This document shows positions 34,201 through 45,329 of a DNA stretch of 64,000 nt, piece after piece (position 1 is the stretch's first letter; every line of letters begins with the position of its first letter). Under the pieces are notes generated by a model. It saw only the letters and a program-made list of their open reading frames with translations, was not told where the DNA came from and did no database searches. The translations under genes and the position numbers were made by a program. This DNA comes from Paramyrothecium sp. XJ0827 (taxonomy: Eukaryota; Ascomycota; Sordariomycetes; Hypocreales; Stachybotryaceae), in assembly GCA_020881915.1 (NCBI GenBank), contig JAJFPB010000003.1, positions 5,084,001-5,148,000 on the forward strand, in the 5' to 3' direction.

Positions 34201-35678
34201 ATGCCCGTGGACATCTTCATGAGTCAATGTAAGTTCTGTTCTCCCAAATGGCCGAGCCTGTCATGCCAGATCTGCAGTTTGGGGTCGCTGACGGAGTAGG
34301 CGGCCATAGCGGTGTGCAGTTGTTCGTCATCTTCGTCGATGACGTATAGACCGAATTTCCTAGTGGCGCTGAGGATGACTTTACCGTGGTTTGTAACGAC
34401 AGCTCGTCCTTTTCGAAATAGAATAGTTGCTCCATCTTCCTCAAGGACTGAGACTGAGATGAGGTTGCAGTGAGCGCCTGGCACGTAAAGTGCCTTATGA
34501 AAGGTTGTCTTTCCCTTGGTATTGTTCCATATGGTTTTGAGGGTGTATGTGCCTTGCCCCTCAGGCATAATGGCCGAGCCAGCTATGCCGTTGATGGCAG
34601 AGCCGGTGAATTTCTCGAGTGATGTAAAGTTCCGTCGGTGGCAGAACGTGTGGGAGGAGGCGCCACTGTCCAATACGTGGATTCGCTCCAGTAGTTTGGA
34701 TGGTTCTGATGCAGCCAGGCCAAACTGGGGTTGAAGAGATAGAAAGGCCGTGTTTAAGAAGGCGACGGCGGCAGTGTGATCCTCGTCAGGTTGCAGCGAC
34801 GAGGAGTTCTCCTTTCTCCTCTCAAGCTTGGTTTCTCGTCGTTCACTCCGAAGTGCTCGTTTTCTCCTGAACTCCTCAAGAAGGTCGGGGTGTAAGCCAA
34901 AACATCCGGCCTTGTTGTGACCTGGTTTGTTGCAGTGGTCGCATGTTTGAGTCACTCGGTCTTTGCGAAGACCACGTGTTCCAGCCAGCAGAGCTGTTTG
35001 TTGTATCTTGGTCTTTTCTCGTTGTTGAATGTTCATCTCCTCTTGCTCTGCTGCGGCAAGGGCGATTTCGAATGTGACGGCAGGTTTGGTTACTTCTCCG
35101 TTGGAGCCTCTTTCGGGCAGCAAGTTGTGGTTTTGGTAGAAAGCAGTGAGGAACACTTCGTATTCGGGGCCAAGTCCGGTTAGGAACTTATTGATGAATT
35201 GAGGCGTGCCGATTTTGCATGTCTCGTCTAGTTGCAAGAGTTCAGATTGAGCTTCTCGCAGCCGTTCCGCGAAGTTCATGACTCCCGAGCATTGGTCTAG
35301 GGTGAGGCTGTTGTATCGTCGATCGAGTTTCTGGAAAACCGCGCTTCCCTTTGGTTTGAAGCGCTTCTCAAGCTCACTGAACATCTCCGTGACGGTCTCC
35401 TTGTCCTTTACCTGCTCCCTGGCGTTGTATCCAAGTCGATTGAGGACGGCTCCGCACGCGCGTTCCTGCTTGGAGAGCCAGTTGTCGATCTTTTCAACGG
35501 TCGCGGCGCTGGTGCCGGTGGGTTTGTCCTTGTTTCGTTTGAACAAGTCTCCATAACCCGACATCGTGAGATGATCCTTCATTTCTCGGCTCCAGTTGAT
35601 CCATCCCGCTGTTGATTCTAGCTTCGGGATGTTGGCTAGGTTGCCAAGTGTTCCTGTCGATTCCTTCGAGGCCGACAT
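31213..35678 (-). pseudogene. copia gag-pol polyprotein, interrupted
   Basis: Gag begins at the Met at 35678 (MSASKESTGTLGNLANIPKL). A CX2CX4HX4C zinc knuckle lies at 34902-34943 and an aspartic protease DSGASSHT near 34660. The integrase HHCC region starts at HDRLGHLG and its core follows (DDFTKMTWVFP). Reverse transcriptase has YVDDLLIAG (YVDD at 32429-32440), and RNase H ends with HIDLQWHYVRERV and ADGLTKPLP. Defects: a TGA at 34224-34226 between HLGEQNLH and LMKMSTG, in frame with both sides; and frame changes near 33700, 32790, 32208 and 31725. All four behave as single-base losses, since the reading resumes in the next frame at conserved residues. A complete copy elsewhere would be needed to move it. 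Confidence 0.93.
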
Positions 35679-36518
35679 GCTTGAGGATGGATTCCTTGAT
35701 CTGGACGAGAGAAGGCGTGGGACGAGTGAAGGGCAGGTTCAGGTGAATCTTCCCTCTTCAGCCTAGCGATGTCCCTTGCGAGCGCGAGGCTGGAATGCTC
35801 GTTGTTGTCGATGGTATCGGTAACGGATGAGTCGGAGCTCCCATTGGCTGTAACGTGGGTTTCTCCTGGTTCTGATGAGGCAATTGAGGTAACTTCAAGG
35901 CCCCAAATGTTGGTTGAACTTGCGTCTGAAAGCGAGTCGTCGGTGTCGGCGTGGGTTGCCCAGGACTCAAAACTTAGAAGGGAACCACTCGGAGATACAA
36001 GGCCTCAGAGGTCCTTTTCTAAGCGATGTGGAATCAACTAGAATAGCTGCTTTATCAGCCTGTAGCGATAGGTGGGGATATTCCTGTGGCAAATTCCTTC
36101 CTTTCCAGCAGCTTCCAAGAGGTTCCTTTTTGCCACATATTCAACAAGATTAAACAACAGCATCCAGCAACAGAACATCCGTCAAGGTCAGCGACACGAT
36201 GAAAAAAAATGTTGCTTGTGGAGGAAACAAAGGAAGCTCGGTTTCAAGAGGGGTCGAGCTCTTAAATTATAGTCGTGTGAAGCCATCGTGAGGTCGAGTC
36301 TATGGCGAAAGTTTTGCGCAAGGATTTTAATCGAGAGGCTGGTGACGGGTGAGGCCGGGAAGTGTGCAAAACCCAGTGTTTGATTCCTAAATCACTATTC
36401 GGTTAAAATTTCGGGTAAGGTGTGGTGAGTATCTTTGTCGCAGTGGAAGGAGGCGATTAGACCTCGAGTTATAGTGGAAATCATGATTAGGAGGATACTC
36501 AGCTGTATGGTGGCTTTT

Positions 36519-36532
36519 CCGGGCTCATAACC
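36519..36532 (-). other. Primer binding site, initiator tRNA-Met half-molecule type
   Basis: Directly next to the 5' LTR, with no spacer, the plus strand reads GGGCTCATAACC preceded by CC. That is the anticodon stem-loop of the initiator tRNA-Met (CAT anticodon), not the tRNA 3' end. Drosophila copia is primed in the same way by the 5' half of initiator tRNA cut in its anticodon arm. Confidence 0.75.
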
Positions 36533-36673
36533 TGTTGAAATGAGCATATTATATTGATTAAAGAAGAAGAAAGGCTAGCGCTAACCAGCGGAAGCTATAG
36601 ACAAGACATCCACATCCCAGCCACCAATGGATCGGAATAGCCATTGATCCGTCAAAAACAACGGATCTCAACA
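36533..36673 (-). repeat. 5' LTR of the copia element
   Basis: 141 bp, identical to 30523-30663, TG...CA ends with short inverted termini. As the 5' LTR it would carry the element's promoter, reading leftward. Confidence 0.97.
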
Positions 36674-36674
36674 C

Positions 36675-37289
36675 CATGGACTAGTTCTAGACAGTGAAAG
36701 ACGTAGTATCGATGGTCTGCAGAGCGATGGCCACCCGCGCCCTGCCCGATCAGCAGCAATCATTCTTTTCGCGCAGAGTTCGGGCGCTTCTGCAAGTAAA
36801 AAGAAGAGCATCGGTCATTCCATTGCTGGCCATAATCATGCCCGCCTCCTTGCCCATCGTGGAGTTGGCCCGCGCCATCAGTCGGTCCGCGCCCTGCCTG
36901 ACGGCCAGCGCCCTCGAGGACTCTTTGGAGAGCATTGTCGGGAGACTCCGCTTACTTCTTATGATGGTCATTCAGTCTCATACATCGCCAAGATTCTGGA
37001 GAGAACGCTGGCCCACGGCAAGCAGCATGGGTTCAGATGTGGCATTCCGCCCCGGTCGCTCATACCGGCGCATGCGGAGCTCAACAAGACCGTCCCCCAA
37101 TTCTCAGCCGAACAAGTAGAACAATTCTCGGACGCTAAGCAGGTACATAGACCTCTGCAAGAAGTCCACAACGGCTTCATTGCTGCCTCAATATTCATTG
37201 TAGCCTGGGCGAAGCTGGCAAGTATGCCCGGAAGCGCATCTTTCTCAACTCCGGCGGTAGCCGAAATTCTTCCTTGGAGGATGAGGTGA
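36675..37289 (+). pseudogene. Start-less 204-codon open frame abutting the retroelement
   Basis: From the target duplication the plus strand stays open for 204 codons to a TGA at 37287-37289, but contains no ATG until near its end. Third codon positions are G/C-rich and the second half reads as good protein (for example SYDGHSVSYIAKILERTLAH and GFRCGIPPRSLIPAHAELNK). Joined across the insertion the frame extends back only to a TAG at 30474-30476, again without an ATG. It may be the remains of a gene cut by the insertion, an older gene relic, or an open shadow of something else, because another forward frame is open for 141 codons here. I recognise no family. Confidence 0.3.
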
Positions 37290-39171
37290 AGAAAGAACAC
37301 CGAGGAGTCAATCGATGATGGCAGTTATATCCTGCATCACGCCTCATTGGCTGAAATAAAGAAAGCGCCCGTTTCGGCGGCCTGATCGATGCGGATTCAA
37401 TACAGAATCGAGCGAGTTGGGGAGGTTGGTGCAACCGGCGTTCAAGGCCGGCACACAGCGCATCCAAGCAGCGAGATAGCTGTGCTTATATGTGGTCTTC
37501 TGAGGCGAGAAAATGGAAGCATCAAAACTCGCGTTAAACCGGATGAGCAAGCATTGATTACACCTATCTTGACACGGAGAAGAATAAAGGAAGAGGGCTA
37601 CGCAGCGCAGTCTTGTCATGTGAGGCTGTCCAGGCACGGGACCCTCCCGACACCCAGGCTTCGACTGAACTAGTGCCTGGATTGGCGTCTAACACGTGTA
37701 GCCCTCTAGCTTGAGATACAACCTTACAAGCTTTGACAAGAACAATTATGGGGGAACCTTGGGGGCTGGGATCATTCCCAGAAGCCACCAACACAGGGAG
37801 TTATCTAAATAATATTGGCAGATGTACATTCGGAGGCGGCAGAAACGAGTCATGGATGTGACATCATGGATCAGGACATCCATGGACGATCTGTACTCCA
37901 CCATGCCGCCAGAATTGGCAACACCAGGCTGTTGATAGGTTGCTAGTTCTGGACGTGCGTGGTGGATCAGTTGTGGTAGATGCAAGCAAAATGGATCAAC
38001 TCACCCGTATGCCGTATGTTTCAAAGATCGATTGGTCCCATCGAATTTGAGTGACTCGGTTAGGGATGGTGTCCTCATGCAGGCACGACAGGATCGCTCA
38101 AAGGGACTTCAGTGCTGAAACGTCGATTGCGTGCAAATTTTTTTTGGAGTCACAGGGCAATTAGGAAGCGGAAATGGGCAGTGAGCAGCCGTGGGAAACC
38201 ATTAGCGATTTCCACCCCCTTTATTTTGCGCCTCTGTTCTGGTGTTTTCTCCTTGAGATGCACGATTGTGAGGAATTTATCTGATAAATAGCTGTTACAT
38301 ATGTCAAAGCATCTTTTGAGAGTGTATATGATGGATCGAATATTAGCCTCTGGGAACTGGTTCACGGGCATGGTACTTACAAGAGACTATTAATAGAACG
38401 GGGGCGGTCCTCGTCGCCTGATTCCCAATGACCTAGGAGCACGTGAAATATGTACGGAGTAGCGTGCTATGGAAATGGTTGTTCAGATCAGGCTTAATAT
38501 AATTGACTGAACCCAAGACGCAACCAATCCTCCAGCCCAGACAAGTCGAATCCTTCTCCCGATTGGGGAGGATCCTTCAACAGATTGTGTGTGGAACGTA
38601 CACAGCCGCAAAACTACTACCTTCTTATCGCGGGTAACAGCATCGGTCCCGAACGGCATGCACTGCCCCGATTCTCTCCGTAGTGGCAACACAAAGGCTG
38701 GGTAGCACTAGCAATCCTACAGCCCTGTTTAACGCTGTCTCAGAGTCCGAGACTGGTGAACATCCAAGTCGGTCCTCCCGTACATTGGCGAAGGAGTTTC
38801 TTCGTATCGTTTCAGTGTGCCTGGGCGCTTTTGTGGTTGCGTCGTGGCGCGGAGGCTCTCCAGCCGGTGACGTTCCGGTCGCACGAAGGCACAATGATGG
38901 GCTCGCGACTTTGCCGCTACGACTACACTAGGTCCAGCAAGGGTTGGTTTCATGGCATGATGCAGGCGCTGAGAATGTGCTGCATAAAATAGATTTGGAT
39001 ACACCACGCCGGCTACAGCATACCGTTAACGAATGGCGACAATTCGCCATGGACAGCGAGGCAAAGTCGATGTGCAAGCTATAAATTGACATCAAGCACA
39101 CTTGGAGAGGTCTGTTCTATCTGGCTTTCCTTCGATTATACGAAATCTTCCCGACTCATCAAAGTAGCACA
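37290..39171. other. Intergenic region
   Basis: About 1.9 kb with no supportable gene. Overlapping antisense frames near 38625-38931 lack motifs. A TATAAA box at 39080-39085 probably serves the oxygenase gene that starts at 39172. Confidence 0.5.
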
Positions 39172-42100
39172 ATGGCAACCGCTCCCTTCTCTCAGATCTT
39201 CCAAGTCCTCGTCCGCGCCCTCTCGCCCCTCCCTAAATACCCCTATAAACCGGGAAATGACGAGCCGGCCAAGTCAATCGAGCTTTTCAAAGATGTTCAA
39301 AAGCTTAAGATTGAAGACTACAAGACAATCAATGACATAATGGCAGCTTCTGTAGCTGGAGAGGAAGACGACAACACGTTGCTACTGGAGCGCACCGTCG
39401 CCTTCCTAGCTAGGCTGCCCACACAGTCTCGTGAAAGTGAAATGCTGACAGATGGATTCATTAACACCCTTTGGGGTGCCGTGGCCCACCCTCCTTCGGG
39501 GTCTGTCAGAAGTGATTCCACCTATCGCACAGCAGATGGATCTCACAATAATGTTTCCAACCCTTTACTTGGAGCAGCCAATACGCCGTACGCACGCACA
39601 GTGCCTCCTCTTGTCTTCCAAGGACCAAATCTCCCCAATCCTGGACTCATCTTCGATAGTGTCATGTCCAGGGGCGATGGATCATCCTACCAGGAACACC
39701 CGAACAGACTTTCGAGTCAACTATTTTATCTGGGTATCATCATAACCCATGACATATTTCAGACTGTGAGAGCTTTCCCCAATGCTCAAGTGGACTCCGG
39801 CCTAGCTGACAAGAAATTCATCGCATAGGATCACCACCATCGCAACATCAATTTGGCATCCTCATATCTGGACCTATCGCCTTTGTACGGTAGGAATGGA
39901 GAAGAACAAAAGGCAATGAGAACCTTCAAATTTGGACTCTTGAAGCCGGATTGTTTTTCGAGCAAAAACATTCTCAGCCTTCCTCCTGGCGTTGGTGTTT
40001 CCCTGATCATGTTTAATCGTTTCCACAATTATGTCGCCGGAAATCTCGCATTGTGAGTTATACTCGTTCAACCATTACTTGACTCAGATGGGGCTGATGA
40101 CAATCAGGATCAATGAGGGTGGCCGCTTTGACAGACCGGATCCACAACATGCCACCTGGGAGGAGTGGGTTAGGTATGATGAGAAGTTGTTCCAGACAGC
40201 GAGACTCATAACCTGTGGTCTCTATATCAACATCATTCTGAAAGATTATGTACGAACGATTCTCAGCTTGAACCGGTCCGGGTCGACTTGGGACCTTGAC
40301 CCTCGGTCGCGGGAGAAGAAGACTTCTTTGAACCCCAATCCTGCACCGGAGGCCACAGGTAACCAGGTTTCCGTCGAGTTTAACTTGATATATCGATGGC
40401 ACAGCACTCTATCAAAAAAGGACGAAAAATTTACAGACCGCACTTTACGCGGTATTCTTGACGGCGCCGATCCTGCCAAGGCCACTGTTGAGGAAATCGA
40501 ACAAGCGCTCATGCGTCATGAGAGGAGGGTGCCCAACAACCCCGAGGACCGCGACTTTGCAGGACTGTCCCGGGATAGTGACAACACATATTCTGATGAT
40601 GACCTCGTGTCTATTCTGACTTCCTCGATCGAAGATGTTGCCGGAGCCTTTGGCGCAAATCAGGTTCCCCAGTGCTGCAGGGTGCTGGAGATTATGGGCA
40701 TTCAACAAGCCAGAGACTGGAATGTGGCCACTCTGAACGAATTTCGCCAGCATTTCCAGCTGAAGAAGCATGAGACCTTCGAGGACATCAACCCTGACCC
40801 TATTGTTGCCCGCAGATTGGAGACGCTCTACGACTCTCCAGATGCTGTCGAACTGTATCCCGGTCTCGTTGCTGAAAAGACAAAGCCGGCTGTGGACGGC
40901 AGTGGTTTGTGTGTAAACTATACCACCAGCAGAGCCATCCTGTCGGATGCCGTTACCCTCGTGCGAGGGGATAGGTTCTACACCGTCGACTATACACCGC
41001 GCAACTTGACTAATTGGGGGTTGGTCCAACTTTGCTCTGTTGAAACCGTTCAAAATGCTAATATCCTTTCAGATACAATGAGGCCAATTTCGATCTCACC
41101 GTGAACCAGGGACATGTCATGCACAAGCTCATCTTCCGTGCCTTTCCCAATCATTTTGCCTACAACAGCATTTATGCGCATTATCCTTTCGTCGTCCCGT
41201 CTGAAAACAAGATCATTCTGGAGAACTTAAAGACAGCTGAACCGTACTGTTGGGATAAGCCTGGTCGGAAGATTGATCCCATTGTGCTCAAATCACATGA
41301 GACGGTTAGCAAAGTCCTCTCGAACAACAAAGACTTCCATGTTCCATGGGGAGAGGCCATCTCTTACCTTGTCAGTCCTCAAGCCAATAAGGTGTACGGG
41401 CGTGACTTTTGCCTGTCCGGAGACGGAGCGGCGAATCAAGAGAGTCGGGCGCATGTGAACAATTGCTTGTACGCCCCAAAGCAATGGAAGGAAGAGATCG
41501 CCCGTTTCTTCAACCTCAATGCGCGGAATCTATTGGAAAAAGCGAGCTTCAGTCTTCCCAACGGTCACTTCAACGAGGTCGACATCATCAGAGATGTAAT
41601 TATCCCGCTAAACACGCGGTTCGTTGCCGCCTTCTTTGGGCTGCCGATCAAAACTGCAGAGACGTCGCCGCATGGCATATACACCGAACATGAGCTCTAC
41701 ATGCTGCTGACAGTCATGTTCACCACCGTCTTTTTCGACAGTGACCCGGCAAACTCATTCAAATTGCACACAACGGCAAGAGAATTGGCCCTGCAGCTCG
41801 AAAAGCTGGTGCAGGTCGAGGCCGAGGTCGATGCTCGAGCCGGATGGGTGACAGACGTGGCGGCTCGCCTGGGCTTCGGCACCAATGGGAAAGACAGCCC
41901 GAAGAAAGATGAGAATGGTCGAGAATGGCCAGGTTTACCGAGCTATGGGCGCCATCTTATTTCGAGAATGATGGAAAAAGGTAAAACTATCGAGGAGTGT
42001 GTCGCGGGCACTGTGATCCCCATCAGCGCGGCCGGAACGACTATCATGTCGGGGCTACTATCACAGTGTCTCGATTACTTCCTTGGGGATGGCAGCAGAC

Positions 42101-42870
42101 ATCTACATGAGCTTTATCATCTTGCACATGAGGACACTGCTGAAGCAGATGAGAAGTTGATGCATTAGTAAGTTTCATTCATGAGTAACATACTGTAACT
42201 CAGCCTCCACAATCCACTAACTTCAACATGAAGCATGCTTGAGGGCATCCGGCTCAGGGGTACGGTGGTTGTGGCTCGTTATGTTCCGCCAACGTCCGAG
42301 ACACAGACAATCAACGACTGGGCCCCTTGCGTGGCTGACCCCTCTGATCCGACCGGACCGTCACCTATTCCGAATCCCGATATGGACAAATCGAAGCGGA
42401 CTTATACTGTTCACCCATATCAACGTGTAATCATTGATCTCGTCACAGCTTCCCATGACAAAACTGCTTTCCCTGAGCCTGAAAAGTTACGGCTCGACCG
42501 GCCACTGGGTAGCTACCTGCCTTGGGGACTCGGGCCGCACAAATGCCTTGGTGAAGATGCAACGCGAACAGCGATGTTGACTGCTTTCAAGGTACTCATT
42601 GGCTTGCCGGGTTTGAGCAGAGCGCCTGGTCCTAGAGGTCAGTGCAAGAGCGTGGAGTTCAAGGAATGGCGCGGGCAAGTCGGCCGGAAAGCCGTGGAAG
42701 GTGGTGGGGAGGAGTGGACGGGGCTACGAGTATATCTGTCGGCGGATCAAAGCAGCTACTGGCCGGTGCCGACAACTATGAAGGTCAGATGGACGGCTAA
42801 CGATGGACCCAGCAGTCAGAATGAGGAGGCCTGGGTCAGGCTAGGCGGTGATAGCGCAGAGGCAGCTTAG
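39172..42870 (+). CDS. Ppo/linoleate diol synthase: fatty-acid heme dioxygenase fused to P450
   Basis: Five exons (39172-39765, 39829-40052, 40108-41019, 41073-42167, 42234-42870) give 1153 aa, the usual size for this two-domain family. The N-terminal peroxidase-like dioxygenase has a distal His193 (ITHDIFQT), YLDLSPLYG, a proximal His264 (NRFHNYV) and the radical-forming Tyr368 in YRWHS. The C-terminal P450-like domain keeps the heme-thiolate Cys1046 in GLGPHKCLGED. Such enzymes turn linoleic or oleic acid into hydroperoxides and then diols (psi factors) that steer sporulation and secondary metabolism in Aspergillus. The retained Cys points to an active isomerase half, unlike PpoC-type proteins. 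Intron 3 has a weak donor (GTTGGT) but restores GYNEANFDLTVNQG. Whether it makes 5,8-, 7,8- or 8,11-diols cannot be read here. Confidence 0.95.
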
Positions 42871-43649
42871 GTGGGCTTTATGTAGGTCGGGACATCTGGG
42901 TATTCATTATTTGTGTTAAGTGTGCACCCTTCACAGGCCGTGAACACGTAGCATCCATGTTAATTTGACGGTCAAGGCCATACAGATATTAGATCGGCAG
43001 TTTGTTGTGACTATACGTCCAGTTCAAGCCCTAACTTGCTTCTCTAGCCATTTGTGTATTATAGCCAGAACACGGACCAAGTCAATTTCACTGCTGTCGG
43101 TGTGGCTTGTGGGCCAGCTGAATGACAATGGGCTAGCCAGGTCTCGACTCCGGCGGATTTGCGCGCATTAAGCTTAAGTCAAACGGTCTCCGTTTCTCCG
43201 GCGCAAAAATAGGGGCATCTGGCTAGTAAAGAGTCCAAGCTCTAATTAGCTTGCATGATGTTGCTGCTTCCCAACTGCCTGGCTTCGGCAGAGAGCAATC
43301 AGAGGTGACCGTTGCTAGGGACCGTCCAAGCGTCAGCGTCAGATGATAAAATACAGTGGCGCCGCCATCGTTCACATTGGGCTTGGGCTTCAGCTGCAGC
43401 GGCGAACAAGCTCCAGATAACAAGACTATTGCCGTTTTAGCGTGCAGGGCTGATGCTCGCGTCCCAGGTGCCTGGGAAGCTGGCTGCGCTAAACCGGGAT
43501 GTTTTCTCCGAGCCGATCTGAATGGGCTGGGAAATGCCGGTGTGGTGCAGGCGTGTATAAGATGACTGTGCGCCAGACATGCTCTGATCTGGTCTTGCTG
43601 ATGACCATAGGTTCTATTGCGCCGGATTGTTTGGACGAGATCGGACAAG
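42871..43649. other. Intergenic region
   Basis: About 780 bp upstream of the next secreted-protein gene. A 201-codon antisense frame (43223-43828) runs into that gene's first exon and has no motifs, so I do not call it. Confidence 0.5.
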
Positions 43650-44934
43650 ATGCACAAGCTTAGCACATCGCTAGGGGCATGGTGCCTCTTCGGCTTCACG
43701 GCCCTCCAACTGGCGTCCGGAATGGTGCTGGAACGCCAGGTGTGTGCTTCAGACAATTTGCTGCGAGGCTTGAAAGACAAGCGATACTCGGCCTTCGCCA
43801 GTCCTTGGTGTAGCTCGTACATTTCCATCCCCCTGGCGACATCGACAGTTACTGCCGGTGAGTAATGTAGCCGCCCACGATCACGTTGCGAAAACTAATT
43901 GAATAGGCACGGCTACTGTCACGAATCCTGGCGTAAATAGCAACACAGTCACCGTCACGGAGACCGAGTTTGACCTCGCCACCCAGACTGTGACTGTCGT
44001 GGGTACGACTGCACATCCTGATGCCACTACGGTCACCTGGATCGACAATGCATTTGTCAACCAGGAGGTCGAATTGACAAAAACTGTGTACACATCAACC
44101 AGCACGACAACGACGACGCTTTACCCAGCCTTCAACAAGCGGACCGTCAGTGTTCCGCCCGGCCTCGCCACCATCATCTCAAAATACTCCGCACCACAAC
44201 TCACGAGCGGATGCCGATGCCTGGCAGTTGCTCCTAGCACCACGACAACGACTGTACCCGCGAGCATAAGCACTGTGATTGAGTTGGGCTCGGCGCCGAC
44301 AGTGACAGCGGCGCAGCGTGACGTCTCTACCATCACCGCTCTTTCTACAACATTTGTGACTGTGTACACGGTGACTACCACGTGGTCCCGAACCTTTACT
44401 CGGCCGATCTACACCGGGACGACTACAGTAAGCGCAGTTGCTTCGGCCACAAGGACTGAATGTGCCTACACCGTCGGTGCATTGTCCAATCCAAGCTTCA
44501 GGAACGACGACAACTTATATGGGTGGGGAAGGTATGGTCTAGGACCTGGGAAGACCATCGATTTGGACCCAGCCGTCTCTCACGATGACGGAAGCTCGGC
44601 AGCTCGCGTGCAGTACACCGACGCAAGTGGTATTGGAGGTCTGGACCAAGATATCTACAATCTGTGCCCCACGACATGGTACACATTGTCAGCCTGGATT
44701 AAGACAGACGTCTCCACAGACTGCTTCGCCATCTTCTTTCTTAGCCCGAGGCAAGAGCACATAACGCTGTCCAGCGAGCCAGGATGGCACTACTACTCAA
44801 AACTCATTTATATTCACAGCGTGGATAGGCAGCGAGTTCTCTTCTCGGCTTACTGCCAGGAGCCAACAACGGTAACCTTTTGGTTAGACGAGCTTTCGAT
44901 TGTGCAGACGGATCCGCAGCCACCACTGCCGTGA
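43650..44934 (+). CDS. Secreted Thr/Ser-rich protein with C-terminal carbohydrate-binding-like domain
   Basis: Two exons (43650-43857, 43907-44934; 49-nt intron, GTGAGT/TAG) give 411 aa. A signal peptide (MHKLSTSLGAWCLFGFTALQ) leads to a short region, then about 160 residues dominated by TVT, TTT and ST strings that should be heavily O-glycosylated. The last 145 residues resemble a CBM4_9-type jelly roll: GALSNPSFRNDD, GWGRYG, ARVQYTDASGIGGLDQDIYN, TWYTLSAWIKTD and VTFWLDELSIV. There is no GPI signal. It is probably a wall-associated or matrix-binding protein; the ligand is unknown. The start is the Met that opens the signal sequence; an earlier in-frame codon lies in leader. Confidence 0.87.
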
Positions 44935-45329
44935 TTGAGCAACGAATCAGATATGATTCTATCTATGCTACAGATTTATGTATTTAATATTAAAACGTGA
45001 TGGGCAAGCGCGTCACGCCCTCACATCCATGATTGCAGTTTGCTTACTGAACTTCCCCTCAGCCACGTGATGCTCTAGTGCAAGCAATACAAGGAGTATA
45101 TGAGACGAGTGCATGAGTTTAAAAAAGAAACCTTGATTTTGTCTTCCACGGGGATGTCGTGGAAGCCACTAAGTCTGGTGCAGTTTCATAATGGGACTGT
45201 GGCTTAGAACTAACAAACAAGACTTCATTGCAGAGGCGCTATCTTGGGCTTGGTTATGGGGTCAATTGGAAATTAACAGTTTGCTTCACTCAACCTAGTG
45301 TTCTATGTAATATTATTTGTGTTATGAGC
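44935..45329. other. Intergenic, between convergent genes
   Basis: 395 bp of AT-rich 3' flank of both neighbours. Nothing recognised. Confidence 0.5.

Larger units (their letters stand above)
30523..36673 (-). mobile_element. Ty1/copia LTR retrotransposon, full length, defective
   Basis: 6151 bp bounded by two identical 141-bp LTRs and flanked by the 5-bp target duplication CCATG (30518-30522 and 36674-36678). Domain order on the minus strand is gag, protease, integrase, reverse transcriptase, RNase H, which is copia order. A primer site abuts the 5' LTR and a polypurine tract abuts the 3' LTR. The coding region has an in-frame stop and at least four frameshifts, so this copy cannot make its polyprotein as read. 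The LTR identity implies recent insertion, or recent gene conversion. Confidence 0.97.

Noticed and set aside
36694..36724. Tiny intron that would join an ATG left of the retroelement to the open frame on its right
   Set aside because: 29-31 nt is below the usual minimum for fungal introns and has no branch site.
43223..43828. 201-codon minus-strand frame
   Set aside because: Overlaps the signal-peptide exon of the secreted Thr-rich protein; no motif.
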